A DNA stretch of 64,000 bases from Leucaena leucocephala (GCA_037074615.1 CM073551.1:21079750-21143749), one strand, 5' to 3'. Numbered from the stretch's first letter, positions 36,801-49,365 are shown. Made by a program: numbers and translations. The notes: generated by a model from the sequence alone, not told the origin.

Positions 36801-39142
36801 GAGCAGCTGCAGAACTGTCAAACCGTGAAAGGATCATTAGGCAGCATTCAGGTGGATCCCAGAGTTCTTCTGAAAGTGGTTTAAGATATGAAGTTCCTCA
36901 AAAATTTGCTTTTCGTGATGACAAACATCTTCCTACAGAACGTGACGGCATGACTGCTAGTGCAGCAGCAGAACAATCAAATCATGGAAAGTCCAGCAGG
37001 CAGCATTCAACTGGATCACATATATCACGCAAGAGTAATGAAGTACCTCAAGAATATCCCTCTTTTCATGATGGAAAACATATTTCTACTGGTGATAACA
37101 TCGTCAACAGTAGTAGTTTTGCAATGCATAATGAGCAAATTAACAGCAGAGAACAAGATAGACCAGTTAGAGCGCCTGATGAATATTACAGGAATAGTCA
37201 TGCGAATGTGGTGAAACGACCCCAATCTACTTCCTTCACATCTAGGGAATCTTTTAATGATGATAACCCATTTGCTGTGGATTCTAAAATGGCAAATATA
37301 GATTCTGAAAGTAATTCATTTAAGCAAGAAAATAGCGACTACCTATATGAAGTGAGCATGAAAAAAGAGGCTAGTGGAACTGAAGTAGATGTAATCAGTG
37401 AAGAGCATGCTGATATGGATACCGAAATTGAAAACAATGATCTTTTTGGAGATGGAAGGATGGATAGGCAATCTAGAAAAGCTTCCCCTTCTGCTGCTCA
37501 CTTTATTATGCCAAATGATGATCGTAATGATGTTTTCAAGTTGAATGACCCAAAGATAAACAACAGTCCTGCAGGAAACCTTTTTGTTAATTCTCATGAT
37601 GATACTCCTGTTGTTTTTGATGATTCGGCATCAGAGGATGATGATTATAAAGTTGTGGATAAGACACATGGGGAACAGGGATCTGGTTCTTTCTTCTCAT
37701 CTCTCAATTACAAATCACATGCGGATCCATTAGCTAATAGCAATGATTGGAGCCCTGCACAAGTCATTGATGAGAATGAGACAAGCTTAAGTTCACAGAC
37801 ACGTTTTTCTGAGGTTTCTGAAAGATTGGGAAAGTCTGCTGTTTCTTCTGGGAAAGAAGACTTGCCACCTGTGACTTTTGATGATTCAGATAGTGAGGAG
37901 GATATGGTCAAGTCTAACGTTTCTGAGAGTTACGGTTATGGAAATTCTTTCCCTGGTCGGAGTGCAAACGATGAGGCCTTAGAGTCCTCATCATTGTATG
38001 GTAAAAATGTTGTTTCTGACAGAAAGTTTGGATTATCTTCATCTTTAGCTGATTTAGATACCGTGGAAGAGTGTTTTAAGGGAAAGATAGACATCACTAG
38101 TGTGCCAGAAAAGAATTACCGTTATGATGACCTGCCAACCAACAAGCCATCTTCTGAAGTAAGTTCTTCGTTGGGTTCAAATCTCAGGACAAGTGTCCTC
38201 TCATCAAAGTCACCTGATACTTTGGAGGAATCTCGTATAGAAGAAACTGGTAAGGAATTGAACTACGGATCATTGAAGGGTGGGTTTCGCAATAAAGGTA
38301 TTATGCGACCACCATATCTTAAAAGCTCAAATAAGGGTTCATCATCATTGGAGGACATCCCGGTCCAGAATGAAGTATCTTTTCCTTCTCAGAGTACATC
38401 AGCGAACTCCGATGCTCAACGTCAGGATGCATACAAGAGTAAAGTGAGCGGTGGAAGTAGAAGTACGGGCTTGCGAGAACTGAAAACATTGGATTCTGAT
38501 AGTTATAACCTGGTTCTGAAGTCACAAGAGGGCACGACTGATACTCAAGACCCTCACATTCAAAAGCAAGTGGAGGAAAGGGAAGCAAGGAAAAAATCAA
38601 GCTCCAAGGTCTCAAATACTTACTTTGATTCAGATAGTAGTTATTCTGAGGATGAAGTTCCCAAACAAATTTCAGCCAGTCGTGCACACCCTGTTGGTGG
38701 ATTTTCTCGAAGGAAAACAACTTCAAAATCTGGTGGGAGTTCAACCTCCAAGGATGCTCCTTCGACTTCTGGTTCAGGACTTGTATGGAAATCTTCAAGA
38801 GCTTCGAACGAGAGTGAAAAACAGAAAATGACATCTTCCAGGATGATGACCTCTGATAATTTGGCAACCCCTGAGCATAGATCAGCAGAAAAAGCAGCAT
38901 TTAAGCCAATCCCGGATTCTCGCAAGTCCTTAGATGAAGTTACAAGGTCATCTGCGAAGGTGCAACCTTCCCATCCTTTACCTAAAACAGTGACACCAAA
39001 TAACGTAGAGGCTTCAGGTTCTTCAAATACTGATGTGGATGCTCCCTCTAAGGATAAGGCAACTGGTCACGTTCATCCTAAGCTGCCTGACTATGATTCC
39101 TTCGCTGCACACTTCCTATCTCTTAAGAAGGGTCGTCAATGA
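33815..39142 (+). CDS. IST1-like protein (ESCRT-III regulator), complete, seven exons
   Basis: Exons 33815-33846, 34127-34259, 34762-34865, 35800-35971, 36066-36206, 36305-36530 and 36645-39142 give 1,101 aa. IST1 proteins bind ESCRT-III and the VPS4 ATPase during endosomal sorting and membrane scission. The start MLHRSFKPAKC and about the first 175 residues are the Ist1 helical domain (KTALKLAVSRIKLLKNKREA, AYNLIEIYCELIVARLP, ELRPDCGVNRLLVEKLS). The rest is long, disordered, Ser/Asp-rich, with acidic FDDSxSE-type motifs near residues 590, 678 and 929. The conserved end is HVHPKLPDYDSFAAHFLSLK. Intron 4 uses a GC donor (CTG|GCAAGT). The intron at 36531-36644 is 114 nt with no stop in frame. 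A 53-codon unit is duplicated at 36803-37105. The first exon codes for only ten full codons. Confidence 0.93.
36531..36644 (+). other. Frame-preserving intron of the IST1-like gene
   Basis: Donor TCAG|GTAACT and acceptor CTAGCAG|GA. The length is 38 codons and it has no in-frame stop, so retention would insert a hydrophobic segment rather than truncate the protein. Splicing is preferred because it joins two low-complexity acidic/polar regions smoothly (SSGTGNQEMD). Confidence 0.65.
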
Positions 39143-40780
39143 ATTTGAATTTTGTTGCATGTAGCAATATTAGGGCTCTATCATTACAGTGGGTTCCTTT
39201 TTCACATGTAAATCTGTGAAATAAGATTCGAATTACATTAGGAACATAGTGATTCATCCATTTTTCTTGTATAAATGGAGATAAATGCATTTGTTTTGCT
39301 ATACTATTTCGGCGCATATACAATAAATTGAGCAGTACCGGATGTTTATGTGATCGTGTTAGAACCTCCATTAGAATGCAGAAATCTTGTGAGATTTGTA
39401 TTGTAAAATGGGCATATAGCCATTGGATATTTATTTATTTATTAGTTTTTTTTTCTTGGCTTTTGCCTTTCCTACTGTATTTAAAATTTAGAAAGGTAAA
39501 AGCATCAGTTGTATTGTCGCTTATATTCATGGAGTAATGCAGTCATGAGTTGAGATGCCTGAATATGACATTTTGAAATAACCCGCTGAAGACAGAAAGA
39601 GTTTACCAGAATAGAAATAAAATTCAATTTCCCCTTTCTACATGGAGTGCACCAGACGGCACAAAAATGGACTCGTTCGTCTTCACCACACGCTTTTAAG
39701 CCGAACATGGACTTCTTGCCGTAGATTTTGATTGCGGAAATCGCACTCAATTTAAATTAGTTTGTGTTCTAAGAATTAGGTATATTGATAGTAAAAAGAA
39801 TATGCATCAAGATAAAATAATTCATTATAGCAAAATTACATTAAAAAAAATGGTCAGGCTTTATATGCATGTGGCCGACCAGCTTGATTTACTTTTTACA
39901 CTAGTCAAGCTTAATATGACTTGTGAAAACCTTTTTGGTATTATTATGGAACAAAAAATACATCACCAAAGCATGCGCATCGATCCCTTTGAATCCAGAG
40001 TTTAATGAAACAGGCAAATTCCTAGCATTGATACTTTGCTTTCAATAGTTGTAGAGCTCAAGCAAGTTGATTATTGCCATTTTACTACCAATTCTATTAT
40101 GCCATCCCCAGTAATCAGTATCATCAATCTATGGGCGTTTTATTCATTTAATTTCGACTCAGGAAGCAGACATTGAATCTCTGCAACTTCCCTCTTTGAT
40201 ATTGACACTCTGATTCGGTTGTCTCTGCAGAACTAGCATTCTTCACTGTTCATGGGGTCCAAAAACCCGTTCCCCTATAAAATCATAAAGTTATATTTAT
40301 AAGGGAAATTGTATTGAGGTGCTTTATAATAACAAAAAATTAAAATCATCAAACAATCAAATAATTTTAATTTTTTTTTTGGATAATTTCAATTATAAAA
40401 AGATATAATTGTCCCTATTATAATAAAACACAAACCCTTTTGTCCATTAAAAGAAGAAACATGTTATTATAGCATAAATAATTATGTCTTTTTATAATTT
40501 AAATATATTATCTCTAAATCACTTAAGATTATGTACTTGTTTGATAATTTTAAGAGATTTTTTTGTAATTATTTGAGCAGGTGACTTTAATGCAATCCTC
40601 CCTTATTTTATTGTGTTTTAAGAAAACAACAAGGGGGAGGAAATTACATACATTGCCCTTTGCATTATGTATATTAGACAGGTGTGTCATGCTTAGAGGC
40701 TAATAAGTTGTGTGAGGACGCTTAGGAGATATTTTCTTAATTATTCGTACTCGCATTCTTCATATGCAGATTTCACCACA
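39143..40780. other. Intergenic between the IST1-like gene and ADH
   Basis: Contains the IST1-like 3' untranslated region and the ADH upstream region. The small frames at 39505-39750 (minus) and 39802-40005 (plus) match nothing known. No TATA box for ADH was assigned with confidence. Confidence 0.65.
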
Positions 40781-43765
40781 ATGTCGAGCACTGTTGGCCT
40801 GACGATTCCATGCAAAGGTATGTATGAATCCATTTTTGTTCATGATGTATTGGATTCATATGTTTTAAGAATCTCTCGTGCAAAAATACGCAACCAGATG
40901 GTGATGGACGCGCTGTAACTATCCTTTTTCTGTACAATCTTCGTCTAGTTTCGTTCTGAAAATAGTGAAAGTAGAATTCTAATAATCGGAGAAGAAAGTT
41001 CAGTTCCATAGCAAAATTATGTTGGATTCTTCGGTTCCGTTCCATTCTAGATTTTCAATTTTACTCACGGAGCCACAAATAGAAAGAAAGAAAGAGGTAT
41101 TTGGACTGAAATGTTGCTGCATCCTCTTCCGAATTTTGGATTGTTTTCCATAACAAAATGAACTCTGTACAAGTCTGTATCAGAGAATCACACAATTAGA
41201 AGTTGGATTTCATGTTCTCAAGCATATTGAGATCTATATCCGAATGCAAACGACTGATGAAGATGGTAAAGTAAGGAGCGAGATCATTTCTTTGTGATGT
41301 TCATGACTTCATCATGTTATGCGGTCACTATCCTTAGCACTACTAAACAACCGATAGCTTCTTCTTTTTTTCTTCCTTTTTATGGATTTGTCTTTCTTTT
41401 AGTCCTTTCAACTTCACAGGATTTTTCGGAAAAAGTTTTTTTGCAATGTTATATGTATTTTAGCCGGGGTAGTGGCGATTCAAACCTTTCTAATATAATT
41501 TTTTAAAAAAGTAAAAAAATATATTTTTTATTATTTGAACTACATTTAAATTTTAATTTTAAATAAAGAAGAAGAAACATGAGATTCATTCGTGTGAAAT
41601 CCAGCTAAAAAAACAAAGTAAATTTCATTTCGTTCTTTTATTTTTTTTCTGCTCTTCGTATTAGGCTTGAAATGCTTCAATACATATAGTTTTTAGTACA
41701 AGAAATAGATGAATGAATGCAAAATATATGGAAAAGCAGCTGCAGTAGCGTGGGAAGCAGGGAAACCATTGGTGATGGAACGAGTGGAGGTAGCTCCACC
41801 ACAGGCCATGGAAGTGAGGATCAAGGTCAAATATACGTCTCTCTGCCACACTGATCTCTACTTCTGGGAGGCCAAGGTCTCTGTGTAACTCATTTCTCTT
41901 TCAGTTACTATGTTTGTTCTTCAATTCACAAACCTTGATCTTTCATTTATTTGTGTGTTTCAGGGCCAAACTCCTCTTTTCCCCAGAATTTTCGGGCACG
42001 AGGCAGCTGGGTAAGACCTGTTTTATCTCATTAAAGCAAGTTATTCTCAACAATGAAAGTTAAATCAGACATGATTTCCTCGTATTGTGTTATACGCATG
42101 TAGTATCTTTAAATCATGTGAGTTTACTTAAATGATGAACAGAATTGTGGAGAGTGTTGGAGAAGGAGTGACAGAGTTGCAAGCAGGGGATCATGTGCTT
42201 CCGGTATTCACTGGGAAATGTGGAGAATGTGCACATGGCAAGTCTGAAGAGAGAAACATGTGTGACCTTCTGAGAATAGATACTAACAGAGGAGTGATGC
42301 TCAGTGATGAAAAAAGCAGGTTCTCCATTAATGGCAGCCCTATCAACCAATTTCTTGGCACTTCCACTTTCAGTGAATACACTGTGGTTCACTCTGGCTG
42401 CCTTGCAAAGATCAACCCTCTCGCACCTATGGATAAAGTCTGTGTACTCAGCTGCGGCATTTCCACTGGTTAAGTCCCTCTCTTGTTCAAGTTTTTAGCT
42501 TATCTCCAGATCATTTGACAAAAAAACTAACATGCAACTAGTTTCTTAGTTTTAGATGTTAAAACTAAAAGAACCTGAAGTTCTCGTTGACTGATATGTG
42601 TGGAACAATACTCTTGAGATTTCAGGATTGGGAGCAACTCTGAATGTGGCAAAACCAAAGAAAGGTTCCTCTGTTGCAGTCTATGGTCTTGGAACTGTCG
42701 GCCTCGCTGTAAGTTAACATCTAATGTTTCTGTAAACATAACATGGATGATGGATCCATATTTTTCGATGTTTATTATCAAATTCTTCGATCAAAATATT
42801 GAACGTATAACTGGATTCGAAAACATCAGGCTGCAGAGGGGGCAAGAATTGCTGGGGCATCTAGGATCATTGGGATCGACTTGAACCCTAGTAGATTTGA
42901 AGCAGGTAGATTTTGTTCTTAGAACTTCAGTAATATCCCCTTTCTAATAAACCGATAGCTACAGAATCTGACTGTTTGTTTTCTTTTTCTTTGATGTTGT
43001 AGCCAAGAAATTTGGAGTGACTGAGTTTATAAATCCAAAGGATCATGATAAACCAGTTCAAGAGGTACATAAATTCTCCATCAACTATGTGCTTAACTGT
43101 TCACTTCACCTGGTCCTTTATGGCTTCATAAAGCTATGGTTATATATAAATCACAGGTTATTGCAGAGATGACAAACGGGGGAGTGGACCGTAGTGTGGA
43201 GTGCACTGGAAACATCAACGCCATGATCTCTGCTTTTGAATGTGTTCATGATGTAAGCCACCTTTTATCAGATAACAATACCATATGATAGCACAAAATA
43301 TGGTAAAAATGATGGTTAAGGACCAATAACTTACGTGAATGATCTCTTCTGCTTTAGGGTTGGGGAGTTGCAGTGCTTGTAGGAGTACCCAACAAGGATG
43401 CAGTGTTCATGACGAAACCAATCAATGTGCTAAACGAAAGAACACTAAAAGGGACTTTCTTTGGGAACTACAAGCCCAGATCAGATCTTCCATCTATTGT
43501 TGACATGTACATGAACAAGGTGACTCTGGTTTTTCATTCTGTTATATTCATTATAAGGTCTCATTCTGTAATAAAATGAGTCAAATTGATGCAAACTGAG
43601 ATTCTTTGCTTTTTTTTATTTCATTTTTGTTTGTTTGGTTGGTTGCAGAAGTTGGAATTGGAAAAGTTTATAACACACACAGTTCCATTCTCTGAGATTA
43701 ACAAGGCGTTCGAGTTGATGATAAGGGGAGAGGGTCTACGCTGTATCATTGACATCGCCGAATAG
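40781..43765 (+). CDS. ADH: Class-P alcohol dehydrogenase, complete, ten exons, altered structural zinc site
   Basis: Exons 40781-40817, 41740-41876, 41964-42010, 42143-42468, 42626-42708, 42830-42905, 43003-43064, 43157-43252, 43358-43519 and 43649-43765 give 380 aa, the standard plant ADH length. The enzyme is a cytosolic Zn-dependent dimer interconverting ethanol and acetaldehyde with NAD, important in fermentation. Catalytic zinc ligands are present: Cys in TSLCHTD, His in FGHEAAG, Cys in SCGISTG. The Rossmann motif GLGTVG and the NAD-binding Asp (IIGIDLN) are intact. The structural zinc motif reads CGECAHGKSEERNMC: the third of four cysteines is Gly (codon GGC at about 42238-42240, where TGC would be expected). 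Everything else matches active ADHs, so this could be a destabilised or specialised paralogue, or an assembly error. Intron 1 is 922 nt. Convergent with the plastid protein gene. Confidence 0.95.
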
Positions 43766-44822
43766 AATTTTGGAATGCATCATATGATCATTTGATCCAT
43801 AGCTGCCTTTATGTAATTCTCATTTATGTCCATTATGTTTGAACTATCTAGAGTGTATGAAGTTAGTAAGAATAGAGAAAATAAATCCGATATATAATAT
43901 TTTCTTATATTACTCTTTCCTTGGAGGCATCTCACAGATTTTGCGTTTTAAATTATTTAAAATATTATATTTCTATTGATAGCATAGAAAACTAAATCTA
44001 AAGGTGTGACCAGCTGATAATGTTTTTCATGTGCAAGTTTTGAAAGGAATTAAAATTCTATTATGAAAAGATTGATAACAAGCATGCCTAAGAAAGCTTT
44101 TTATACAAAGTCCTAGTAAAGTTTGTAGAAACTTCCACTATTTAATGTTAGTATATATTACATAATGAAGTTGTGCAGCTACAATTCTCTGAGTGAAAAA
44201 AACTGCAGGATAAGCAAATGCATAAACTTGTAAAACCTCCAACTAATTTGCAGCATAAATGAGAGAGAGCATAAACTTTGGGCTCTCAGTTGATTTCAGC
44301 ATTCCTTTGACAGTCATCAGCAATGGAAAAATTATAGTATTCTCAGGCTCCCTGAGCATATTCGTATTTTCACTCCAGGTTTACCTACAACTAATTTGCA
44401 GTTGAGTGATATCTCAAGCAGAAACAGGTTCAAGTGGAACATTACAATTTTTTTTTAACCTAGAGTCATTTTTTCCCCTGAACAGCAAGCCCCAAAATTG
44501 TAATATATTATGAAATGACCTAAACAACTCAAAATGTCATGATTTGCATGATTGAAGATGATTGTACTCCAATTAAGTCTTCATATCTTCTGAATCATCA
44601 TGGATTTAGATCTCTTAAAGTCTCAATTTTTTAAAAAATTGAGAGCTTTGTAATGAGCATGGTCTCACACTCATTCTCTCTCTCTCTCTCTCTGGAATTT
44701 AAAAATGTTATTTTCTTAAGAAATTGAGGTATATCTCAGTGCTATCATCACCCACATTCAACATTACAAAGGGCAATTATAGAATGCAGAAAAATGGCTG
44801 AGAATGACTTACCCGGGTGACA
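43766..44822. other. Intergenic between convergent ADH and plastid-protein genes
   Basis: Contains both 3' untranslated regions and a (CT)n run at about 44669-44693. No coding region seen. Confidence 0.7.
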
Positions 44823-46304
44823 CTACTTGTACTTTTCCATTATTTTTCTGGCTTCTTCCACTGGATCATCCATAGGGGCGGAGGAGTTGGTGTCTCTGCC
44901 TCCGGTTCGCCCTTGATCTTTATTAAAAGCTAGGAATGCGAAATACGCGAGTCCCATAGTGGCCTGACATCATGCAAATCATTTGTTTCTATGAACTCAA
45001 TATGGCTATTAAAATAATTGCCAAAATAATATTGAAGTCGATTTATTAACTTCAGAAAGGAACTAAAGTATTGAATCAGGTTGCAACAATAAACCCCATT
45101 TTTAGAATAGCAGGTAAGACAAGAAATATCGATACAAAGAATACAGAACAAGTATATTTATTCGAGATTCCTGGCACACAGCCTTTCCGGTAAGCAGAAA
45201 GGCTATTTTTAAAATTTAAATCTATGACCTCTAAATAACATAACAGTAATCTTACTATTACACCAACGCTCAACCTCTCTTACCAGTACAAAGAATGTCA
45301 AAATTTAAATTTCTGTAGGAAAGAAAGGGGATGACTTACCAGTATAAAGAATGCTGTAGAGAGGACAGACTTCAGGACAAAAAGTCCAACGCTCAATGCT
45401 ACAAAGGTTACAGAAATCCTCGCTACCGGTCTCGGTATAGAATCCTAGTGGCAGACACGAGAAGAAAAGAAAAACAAAACGAATAATAAAACAGAACAAA
45501 GTATTCAATAAGAAGACTTGATCCAAGGATGGCCATGTTGAAAGGGCTATTCAAACTTACAGGAACCAGATTAGTACCAGCCTCAATTCCATCCCTACTA
45601 ACTTTCAATGCTGTCTGCAGAGCTATTAAACATAATCACAATGGCAGTGGGAATCAAAATGAAAAGTTAGATTTCCTGAAGAAGCATGAAAGTTGAGGAA
45701 ATATGCAGCATTCAGATAAAATTTCCAGATTCATGACCCAGAACTATACCATGAATCAAGTTTTAATCAGATCATAAGATACATAAATGAACTGAAATCT
45801 GATATCCCTGGAAATAATTTCTAAAATTAGCTTATCTCCAATCCCAATTCATCGATGAACAGAAATCTTATCGTCCCAAAAATCAGAAGTACCCCTAGGT
45901 TTGACAATTTCATTCATTCGGATTTAAACAAACACTTTATCCTTCTTTTTCCAAGATTCAAACTTATTATAATAAACAAAGAACTTGTTAGCTTTAAACC
46001 CTGATGAAATAAAATGCCCAATCCGCACATACCCTGAATGAGCAAGAGTGACCGAATGAAGCAAAATCTAACCTTTAAAGATATTCGATTGTACTGCATG
46101 AACTACAAAGGAAGAGCGAGACTTGTGGGTTCTGGATATCTTGGGGCGAGTGAATCTCAAAGGCTGATTGTTGAACTTCAAAGAGGAATTGTTCGAAAGA
46201 AATTGAAAAGGGGTTAGAGGAGCAAAGGGTCGACCCTGAAAGCAAATTGGGGAGTAAGAAGAAATGGGACATGAATTATGAATATTAAGAACTGAAGAAC
46301 ACAT
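44823..46304 (-). CDS. Uncharacterised plastid-targeted membrane protein, complete, four exons
   Basis: Exons 46304-46073, 45622-45561, 45444-45340 and 44963-44823 join in frame to 179 aa. The first 65-70 residues are rich in Ser, Pro, Arg and Lys with few acidic residues and end near SSFVVHAVQS, which reads as a chloroplast transit peptide. Then come KALQTALKVSRDGIEAGTNL and DSIPRPVARISVTFVALSVG, two hydrophobic helices (about RISVTFVALSVGLFVLKSVL and STAFFILATMGLAYFAFLAF), and a polar tail ending DPVEEARKIMEKYK. I recognise it as the kind of small conserved plant protein usually left unnamed; no enzymatic motif is visible. Exon 2 uses the tag|CTCTGCAG acceptor; the nearby cag|ACAGC one breaks the frame. 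Confidence 0.85.
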
Positions 46305-47317
46305 TGTTCCCTCTGAGCATAAATTTTCTGCCTTTTGTTGCTATCAAAGTTGGCGAAAGCTTTTGGAGGTAGAAAGTCAGCCGGAGGGATGTATGACTAC
46401 AATGCCGCTGTTTCTCTCAGCCTCATAAATAAACCTTTTTCCATTACTGAAATGGGAGTTTCTTGGAATTTTTTTAACAAAAATCACTTTCACGTTAAAA
46501 AAAAAACATAATTAATAAAAAATCTTATAAAATTTAACATTACATATTCCTCATTTATTATGACATTTTTTTTTATTATATTCTTAAGACTCCATAATTA
46601 TTTCCCCACTTTTTTATGAGAGCAAACTTTTTTACTAAAATTCCAAAGAGTTGACGTTATGATTGTGAGTATGAGAGAGAGAGAGAGTTGCCTATCGCAT
46701 CGCATCGCATTTTGGGTTCCCTTTGGTGATTTATGGAAGTAAAAATATAAATATAAATAAAAATAAAAATAGAATTAGGTTAAAAATAAATTTTAAAAAT
46801 TTATTTGGTAAGATAAAAATAAATATAAAATTAATATATATTTTTTTATAATTTAGAGTAAAATAATCCAAAATACTTTTTATAATTTAAAAAGAGTTAA
46901 AATTATCTAAAAATTTTATAATTTGAAATAAAATAATTTAAAATATTTCACTTCTACTTTCATCATCTTATTTTCTAATTTTTTTATGGAACTGAAATAA
47001 ATAAAAATATAAATAAAAATGACTTCTATTATACCAAATAAAGAAACTTCTACCTCTATTTTCTTACTTTCACTTTATTGTACCAAACATACCATTTATT
47101 TAAGTAAAGTATGATATTATATTTTGATACAAAAAATTAATTTATAAGCTACTTTTATCTTTTTACAGTTATTTTTGTTATAAAAAAAATTTAGATGAGT
47201 TGTTCTTATATAAATAAGAAAATTTAAACCCATAATTTTATAAGTTATGAAATAACTACTTAATAAGATTTGAACTTTAGTTTATATTAAATGTATTTTT
47301 TTATATAAATAAATTTT
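46305..47317. other. Intergenic, no gene seen
   Basis: Upstream of the plastid-protein gene. It has a GCATC-type pentanucleotide run (ATCGCATCGCATCGCAT, about 46693-46710) and is otherwise AT-rich without a supported coding region. Confidence 0.65.
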
Positions 47318-47525
47318 TGAAAAGGGGTTAGCCTCAACCACAATCTAAAGGTAAGGTAAAATCTTTCTTCCTCCTAGAAGATACTAATATCAGGCAAGCC
47401 GAGCCGTCTATTACTTCTATGCATAAATCTAGACACCTAGAAGCTATGATGCCTCCCAAGTGTCGTAACTAGAAACATAGTAAAGTAGTACTCCCTAAAG
47501 ATCGAACAAGCTCTAAATAGTTATA
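47318..47525 (+). repeat. Dispersed repeat of unknown class, plus copy
   Basis: Contains CTCAACCACAATCTAAAGG, TCTTTCTTCCTCCTAGAAGA, TACTAATATCAGGCAAGCCG, TAAATCTAGACACC and GTAGTACTCCCTAAAGAT, co-linear with the copies at 24385 (minus) and 25470. Confidence 0.75.
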
Positions 47526-47595
47526 TATCTTATATTTTTATTAGTTAAACCTACAGATGATGATGGCTATATTAAATGTATTTGTTCCTTTTGTT

Positions 47596-47784
47596 TTTTT
47601 TTAGTTGTCCACCCGATTCACCGGAGCTTTATCCTAACTATATCTAAATCCGACCCGCATCGCGTACCTGGCTATGGTGGATGAGTCTCCCAACGGGGAT
47701 TTTTTGCATACGCCAAAGTTTAAACTCGAGACCTCACTTAAACGATACCAAATTATTTATCACTCGGGCCAACCCCATTGGTGT
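47596..47784 (-). mobile_element. tRNA-derived SINE, copy 3, with 15-bp target-site duplication
   Basis: Flanked by the perfect direct repeat TTTGTTCCTTTTGTT (47581-47595 and 47785-47799). On the minus strand it begins ACACCAATGGGGTTGGCCCG (A-box region GTTGGCCCGAGTG), has the GGTCTCGAGTTT B-box region and ends GGTGAATCGGGTGGACAACT followed by an A-rich tail. It is homologous along its length to the copies at 4372 and 7052. Confidence 0.92.
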
Positions 47785-47884
47785 TTTGTTCCTTTTGTTA
47801 TAAAAAAAAACAAATAAGTGTTCGTATGCTGGCCCAAGCTAATCGGCCTAGCCCAATAATACATCTTTTCTTTTTTGTCATTGA

Positions 47885-48365
47885 GCGTTTGGATTAACTT
47901 TTGAAGAATAGATTATGAAAAAAATAGATTTTAAAAAATATATTTTATGAAGAATATATTTTGAGAATAGAGATGTTTGAATGATTAGTAGTTGAATCAC
48001 TTTTTATATTGGTAAATTACCATAAAGGGTATGATATGATTAAAAGTAAGAGAGATAAAAAATGATAGAGAAGAAAGAGGAGAGAGGAGAGAGAAAAGAG
48101 AAAAGGGGAGATAAGAGATGAGAGATGATAGAGAAAAGAGATGAGAGAATGTATAAGAAAAAGTAAGGGTAAAATAGTAATTGGATAATTTATAACTTAG
48201 GTTTCAAACCAAAAGCTATTTTTAGTGGCTTATTCAAAATCTAAGTTTCAAACCGAGGTTTTGTCCAAAATCAATTCTCAACAAAAATTACTGTTTATGT
48301 AAAAAAATTCTAAACCACAGTTTTAGCCTAGAATCTATTCTAAAACGCTATACCAAACACGCACA
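47885..48365 (+). mobile_element. Purine-tract MITE family, copy 4
   Basis: Starts GAGCGTTTGGATTAACTTTTG and ends AAAACGCTATACCAAACACGCACA (inverted). Blocks GTAAATTACCATAAAGGGTATGA, the AG tract (about 48045-48150), GTATAAGAAAAAGTAAGGGT and CTCAACAAAAATTACTG are co-linear with the copy at 22217. Confidence 0.8.
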
Positions 48366-48369
48366 TAGT

Positions 48370-49365
48370 ATAACTTGATTCGGTATTGACTTTGGCTGAT
48401 TTCTTGATGGCAAGTTTTTTAGTATAAATATAAAATTATTTTTTTAAAAAATTGTACACAATCTTATAAAATGAAAATTTTAATTTCTCCGTTTAAAATT
48501 ACAAAGCAATGTTTAAAAAAAACACTGTAAGACATTTTGATTTTTCAAGGTGTAATTAATAAGTTTTTTTAAAAGATATAATATATCAATCAATAAAAAT
48601 AAATTGAATAAATGCACAAAAGATGCTAAATTGAACCGAACAGACAAATCTAACAGCTAGCTTGACTAGTTTTGTTTGTCTAAAAGCTTTTGTTTATTCC
48701 AACATAAATTAGGACCTCATCCAGATGCGATGCGGGGGATAGCGCTGCCATTAGGGCAATTTGCTTTGAAAATATGAAACTTTATTTTTTGCACTTGAAA
48801 AAATAATAAATTTAATTTTAATAGGGTTAACTCCATTTCAACTTTGGATGCCCAACCAAAATATATTCCCTCCTCTCTCTCTCTCTCTTGCATATAAGTA
48901 CTATCCTCTTAGTGAAGGCCATTTTATTAAGTCATATATATTATAAAAATATTAATAAAAATTATTTAATAATTGTGGGAAAAAAAATTTAATCTTTTAG
49001 AGTTATCCGGAATCAAGTTAAAAAATGGAAAATTATTATTTAAGTTTGAGAGAGATAAAAACATTTTTGAAAATGTGAATCATTCCTGTAATACTAAATT
49101 TTGTAAAAAAAATATCGTATTAAGGATTAAAAGTAGGGGTTTTATAAATAAGATTACAAGGATGATCAATTACATTGAAAGGAGTGCAGCAATGTAACAT
49201 TTCTCTCTTGTTTAATTTGTTTGACAATATAATTTTACTAATTTCTAATTACTTTCCCATCAGAACTGTATGCATGAACTCATTTCATTAAAAATAGGGA
49301 AGTAGTACTGTAGCAGAAAGTCTAAATTACGAATTAAAAAAAAACTTAAGAGAAAAAAAGGACTT
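48370..49365. other. Intergenic, no gene seen
   Basis: AT-rich. A lysine-rich 74-codon frame at 48973-49197 looks like AT-driven chance. Confidence 0.65.

Noticed and set aside
38319..38900. 193-codon minus-strand frame inside the IST1-like last exon
   Set aside because: Antisense to a continuous coding exon whose end is family-conserved; no domain seen.
39505..39750. 81-codon minus-strand frame with several Cys and Lys
   Set aside because: No homology recognised, no splice context, and it sits in the intergenic region just after the IST1-like gene.
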